The notes beneath the pieces were generated by a model that saw only the letters and a program-made list of their open reading frames with translations, did no database searches and was not told where the DNA came from. This document shows positions 5,618 through 8,017 of a DNA stretch of 8,017 nt, in pieces (positions within the stretch are counted from its first letter, which is position 1; every line of letters starts with the position of its first letter). The translations under genes were made by a program, and so were the position numbers. The stretch lies in assembly GCA_017438085.1 (NCBI GenBank), contig JAFRWH010000186.1, forward strand, positions 1 to 8,017, read 5' to 3'. The DNA is from Bacillota bacterium. GTDB lineage: Bacteria; Bacillota_A; Clostridia; Peptostreptococcales; Anaerovoracaceae.

Positions 5618-6949
5618 TTAACCAACATTGATGGGCTCCTCCGGGAGCCTTGCCATATTGCTTCCGCTGACGGGAACTGCAGCGAAGATCATCGTCAGTC
5701 CTCCCACGCGGCCTATAACCATCAGAAATACCAGGATCAGCCCTGATGCCGTGCTCAGCCCCGGGGTGATACCTGTGGTAAGACCCACAGTTCCGATGGC
5801 GGATGCGGTCTCGTAGAGACAAGCCCCAAGAGGAAGCCCCTCGATCTGTCCTATCAGGCAGCCTGCGCTGATGAAGAGCGTCAGGTACAGAGTGAGTATG
5901 CCCGAAGCGCTCCTTACTGTGAAGGCAGGTATCCTGCGCCCCATGAAATTCACATCTGCGCTGCGCTTGAATACGGAGCGGGCTGCTATCAGCAGCACGG
6001 CCAGTGTGGTTATCTTCATGCCACCGGCGGTGGATCCGGGAGCGCCTCCCACCAGCATCAGGCAAATGGTCAGAAGCATCCCCTGGGAGCTCAGCGCCGC
6101 CTGGTCGTAGGTATTGAAGCCCGCCGTTCTGGTGGTTACAGACTGGAACATGGAGTAAAGCAGCCTCTGCTTCAGGGGCAGATCCCCGAATTCGAAGATG
6201 AAGAACCAAAGGGCAGGGATGAAGATAAGAAGAACAGTGACCACAAGTATCATGCGGCTCTGCAGCCTGTATTTACGGACCTGACCCTTGTTAGCAACTA
6301 TGTCGGACCAGGTCAGGAAGCCCAGGCCGCCTATTACTATCAGAAGCATAAAGACTATGTTCAGAAGCACATTGTCAGGCAGCGTCGTGAAGGAGCTGAA
6401 TGCTCCTCTTTCTCCCATAAGATCGAAGCCCGCATTGCAGAAGGCGGAAATGGAATGGAACAGCGCCAGCGGGATAGCCTTCAGAGGTCCGAACTCTCTA
6501 TAGAACACAGGGTACAGCAGCACCGCACCGCTCAGTTCGAAGATGATAGTACCCTTGACTATAAATCTTGTGAGCCTTACGATGCCTCCCAACTGATCGG
6601 CGGATATGGAATCCCTCAGCATGCTGCGCTGGAAGAGGCTGATCTTGCGGCCCATTATTATCGTTATGACCGTGGACATGGTTATTACGCCGAGGCCCCC
6701 GATCTGTATAAGGCAGATTATCACGCACTTGCCGAATACCGACCAGTAGGTGGCGGTATCGAGCACCACCAGGCCTGTAACGCAGGATGCGGAGCAGGCA
6801 GTGAAAAGCGCGCTGAAAAACGGTGTCGCAATGCCCTCAGCAGAAGCGATGGGCAGACACAAAAGCAGCGTTCCGGTCAGTATCAGCACCAGAAAACCTG
6901 CAAGTATTATCTGAAAAGAATTGAGTTTAAGAAATTTCCACTTGAACAT
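5618..6949 (-). CDS. ktrB: Ktr potassium uptake system membrane subunit KtrB
   Basis: Ion-conducting subunit of the SKT superfamily, mediating K+ (often Na+-dependent) uptake across the cytoplasmic membrane as a dimer. All four degenerate selectivity-filter loops are visible: SASCVTGL (53-60), SISAFCNAGFD (166-176), TTRTAGFNT (272-280) and SAIGTVGLTTG (383-393). Each carries its conserved glycine. The intramembrane gate loop in the third repeat is GGAPGSTAGGMK (301-312), as in KtrB and TrkH. About eight main membrane helices in four M1-P-M2 repeats are apparent. The length of 443 matches KtrB, not the longer TrkH. The start is supported by AAGAGG (6956-6961), six bases before the ATG at 6949. 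It lies 30 bases downstream of the pseudouridine synthase gene; no c-di-AMP riboswitch fits in that gap. Confidence 0.96.
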   Translation of the reverse strand: MFKWKFLKLNSFQIILAGFLVLILTGTLLLCLPIASAEGIATPFFSALFTACSASCVTGLVVLDTATYWSVFGKCVIICLIQIGGLGVITMSTVITIIMGRKISLFQRSMLRDSISADQLGGIVRLTRFIVKGTIIFELSGAVLLYPVFYREFGPLKAIPLALFHSISAFCNAGFDLMGERGAFSSFTTLPDNVLLNIVFMLLIVIGGLGFLTWSDIVANKGQVRKYRLQSRMILVVTVLLIFIPALWFFIFEFGDLPLKQRLLYSMFQSVTTRTAGFNTYDQAALSSQGMLLTICLMLVGGAPGSTAGGMKITTLAVLLIAARSVFKRSADVNFMGRRIPAFTVRSASGILTLYLTLFISAGCLIGQIEGLPLGACLYETASAIGTVGLTTGITPGLSTASGLILVFLMVIGRVGGLTMIFAAVPVSGSNMARLPEEPINVG

Positions 6950-6979
6950 AATGGCCTCTTAAGTACCATTTGGTCTGTT

Positions 6980-7933
6980 TTATCTATCTTCGCTTCCGAT
7001 GATCTTCAGCGCATTCATGAAGTCCTCCGGGAGAGGCGCTTCTGCTGTGATATGCCGTCCGTCAGGACCATCAAAGCTCAGCCTTGCCGCATGAAGCGCC
7101 TGCCTTGGCATCCACTCGGGGGGCACATCGTAGCCGTAAAGCTGGCCGTAGAGCTCATCGCCTAAAAGAGGGTGGCCTATGTGGGTCATGTGGACCCTTA
7201 TCTGGTGGGTCCTGCCCGTATCCAGCCTGAGCCTCACAAGGCTGTAGCCGTCGATCTGCCCGGTAGTTCCGGGTTCCGCAGGGAAGGCTTCGAGCCTTTT
7301 ATAGTGAGTAACAGAAGGATAACCGTCCTCCCGCACCATGCGCCTCGCCACGTGGTTCGGATCCTTGTCGATGGGAAGGTCTATAGTGCCCTCCTCCTCT
7401 GTTATGCCGTGAACTATGGCAAGGTATTCCTTCACGACCCTATTCTTCTTCATCTCCCCGTCCAGAAAGTCCTGGGCATGGGGGGCTTTTGCCACTATCA
7501 GCAGCCCCGAAGTATCCCTGTCCAGCCGGTTCACAAAGCGTATCTTCCAGGGGGTTCCGCCTGCTTCGATGCGCTCTGCGATAAGCTTTGCCAGCCCGTT
7601 GGCCAAGGTCCCGCTCTGGTAGTTCTTGGTGGGATGGACCACTACCCCGGGAGGCTTGTTCACTATCATCAGCTCGGAGTCTTCGTAAGCTATATCAAAA
7701 GGCACGTCCTCGGGCTCGAAATAGCTGGATTCTTCCGGCATTATCAGCTCCACCAGCTCGCCCTGCCGCACCTTCATATTCAGTTTCACATGATTTCCGT
7801 CCAGCAGCACCTCGCCGCCGTACTTTATCTTTTTCAGCAGCCGGGAGGAGAAATCCATGCGTCTTCTTATTATCTCCCGGATGTAGAGTCCCTCGTCATC
7901 GGGGCCGGCTCTGTAAGTGTATCTTTCAGCCAT
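6980..7933 (-). CDS. RluA-family (RluD-like) pseudouridine synthase with S4 domain
   Basis: Converts specific uridines to pseudouridine in rRNA (RluD-like members act on large-subunit rRNA helix 69), acting in the cytoplasm. An N-terminal S4-type RNA-binding domain covers about 15-65 (SSRLLKKIKYGGEVLLDGNHVKLNMKVRQGELVEL). The catalytic domain starts near 85 with LMIVNKPPGVVVHPT (88-102). Motif II is NRLDRDTSGLLIVAK (135-149), with catalytic Asp138; the first residue is Asn where many members have His. LDTGRTHQIRVHM (237-249) and HPLLGDELYG (254-263) are further family signatures. The length of 317 is normal. The start is set by AGAGG (7940-7944), six bases before the ATG. The exact target site and symbol cannot be assigned among RluA-family paralogues, so I leave the symbol empty. 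Confidence 0.95.
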   Translation of the reverse strand: MAERYTYRAGPDDEGLYIREIIRRRMDFSSRLLKKIKYGGEVLLDGNHVKLNMKVRQGELVELIMPEESSYFEPEDVPFDIAYEDSELMIVNKPPGVVVHPTKNYQSGTLANGLAKLIAERIEAGGTPWKIRFVNRLDRDTSGLLIVAKAPHAQDFLDGEMKKNRVVKEYLAIVHGITEEEGTIDLPIDKDPNHVARRMVREDGYPSVTHYKRLEAFPAEPGTTGQIDGYSLVRLRLDTGRTHQIRVHMTHIGHPLLGDELYGQLYGYDVPPEWMPRQALHAARLSFDGPDGRHITAEAPLPEDFMNALKIIGSEDR

Positions 7934-7942
7934 TGTCCGCCT

Positions 7943-8017
7943 CTAGAATAACTTCTCCTTCACATTGGTCCAGAAATCATATTCGCTGCGGCGGACCACC
8001 TTGATGTGGCGGTCGGC
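7943..8017 (-). CDS. C-terminal 24 codons of an upstream gene (possibly NAD kinase)
   Basis: An open frame enters from the right edge and ends at TAG (7943-7945), translating as ADRHIKVVRRSEYDFWTNVKE followed by KLF. The stop is nine bases before the pseudouridine synthase ATG, and that gene's ribosome binding site overlaps the end of this frame, which is typical of genes in one operon. The tail resembles the C-terminal strand and helix of NAD kinases (a pattern like K-L-I-R...F...L..KL). NAD kinase genes lie next to an RluA-family synthase in Bacillus (yjbN/yjbO). That identification is a guess from a very short piece; the existence of a coding frame is better supported than its identity. 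Confidence 0.6.
   Translation of the reverse strand, partial: ADRHIKVVRRSEYDFWTNVKEKLF

Noticed and set aside
5277..6209. 310-codon minus-strand frame spanning the ktrB/ktrA junction
   Set aside because: It is a shadow frame out of register with both genes, with a low-complexity Arg/His/Gly-rich translation.
6950..6979. Possible c-di-AMP riboswitch upstream of ktrB
   Set aside because: Only 30 bases separate ktrB from the preceding gene, far too few for the ydaO-type aptamer, and no such motif is visible.
7172..7951. 259-codon plus-strand frame opposite the pseudouridine synthase
   Set aside because: Antisense to a gene with all RluA-family motifs; no ribosome binding site or family resemblance of its own.
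1..8017. Mobile elements, CRISPR arrays, tRNA/rRNA genes or defence genes
   Set aside because: No transposase, integrase, regularly spaced direct repeats, tRNA-like sequences or defence-type domains were seen on either strand.

Overview
The window looks like chromosomal core sequence from a moderately GC-rich low-GC-lineage Firmicute, most likely a clostridial anaerobe (Eubacteriales). The signs are a T-box leader ahead of valS, AGGAGG-type ribosome binding sites, a KtrB/KtrA potassium uptake pair, and an RluA-family pseudouridine synthase placed as in Bacillus and Clostridia. I cannot name a genus. Every supported gene is on the minus strand, so the window reads transcriptionally from right to left. 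I see no IS element, phage gene, CRISPR array, tRNA or rRNA.

Right to middle (8017 to about 2070): one tightly packed, probably co-transcribed run. It starts with the last 24 codons of an unidentified gene (possibly NAD kinase). Next come an RluA-family rRNA pseudouridine synthase, ktrB (K+ channel-like membrane subunit), ktrA (regulatory RCK subunit), a glyoxalase-II-like metallo-beta-lactamase (MBL) fold protein, an SGNH hydrolase, an RNase-Z-like MBL protein, and a 149-residue acidic protein I do not recognise. Gaps between these genes are only 9 to 45 bases. The run ends at a hairpin at 2075-2093. KtrB and KtrA form one transport complex. The two MBL proteins and the SGNH hydrolase are three unrelated hydrolase folds whose substrates cannot be read from sequence.

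Middle to left (about 2045 to 1585): a monocistronic gene for a very hydrophobic 74-residue membrane protein, with a possible promoter, a leader hairpin, a strong ribosome binding site and a downstream terminator.

Left (1541 to 1): a strong sigma-A-type promoter drives a complete T-box riboswitch with a probable GUU (valine) specifier, a UGGU acceptor-end bulge, and mutually exclusive antiterminator and terminator. Then comes an unusually long (about 250 nt) leader containing a GC-rich, three-way-junction-like inverted-repeat element. Last is valS, whose first 333 codons are in the window; it runs off the left edge.

Most of this is ordinary housekeeping sequence. The part least explained by known families is the structured element at about 1091-1223, between the T-box terminator and the valS start codon. 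The unknown 149-aa protein and the 74-aa membrane protein come next. I find no convincing evidence of a new multi-gene system.
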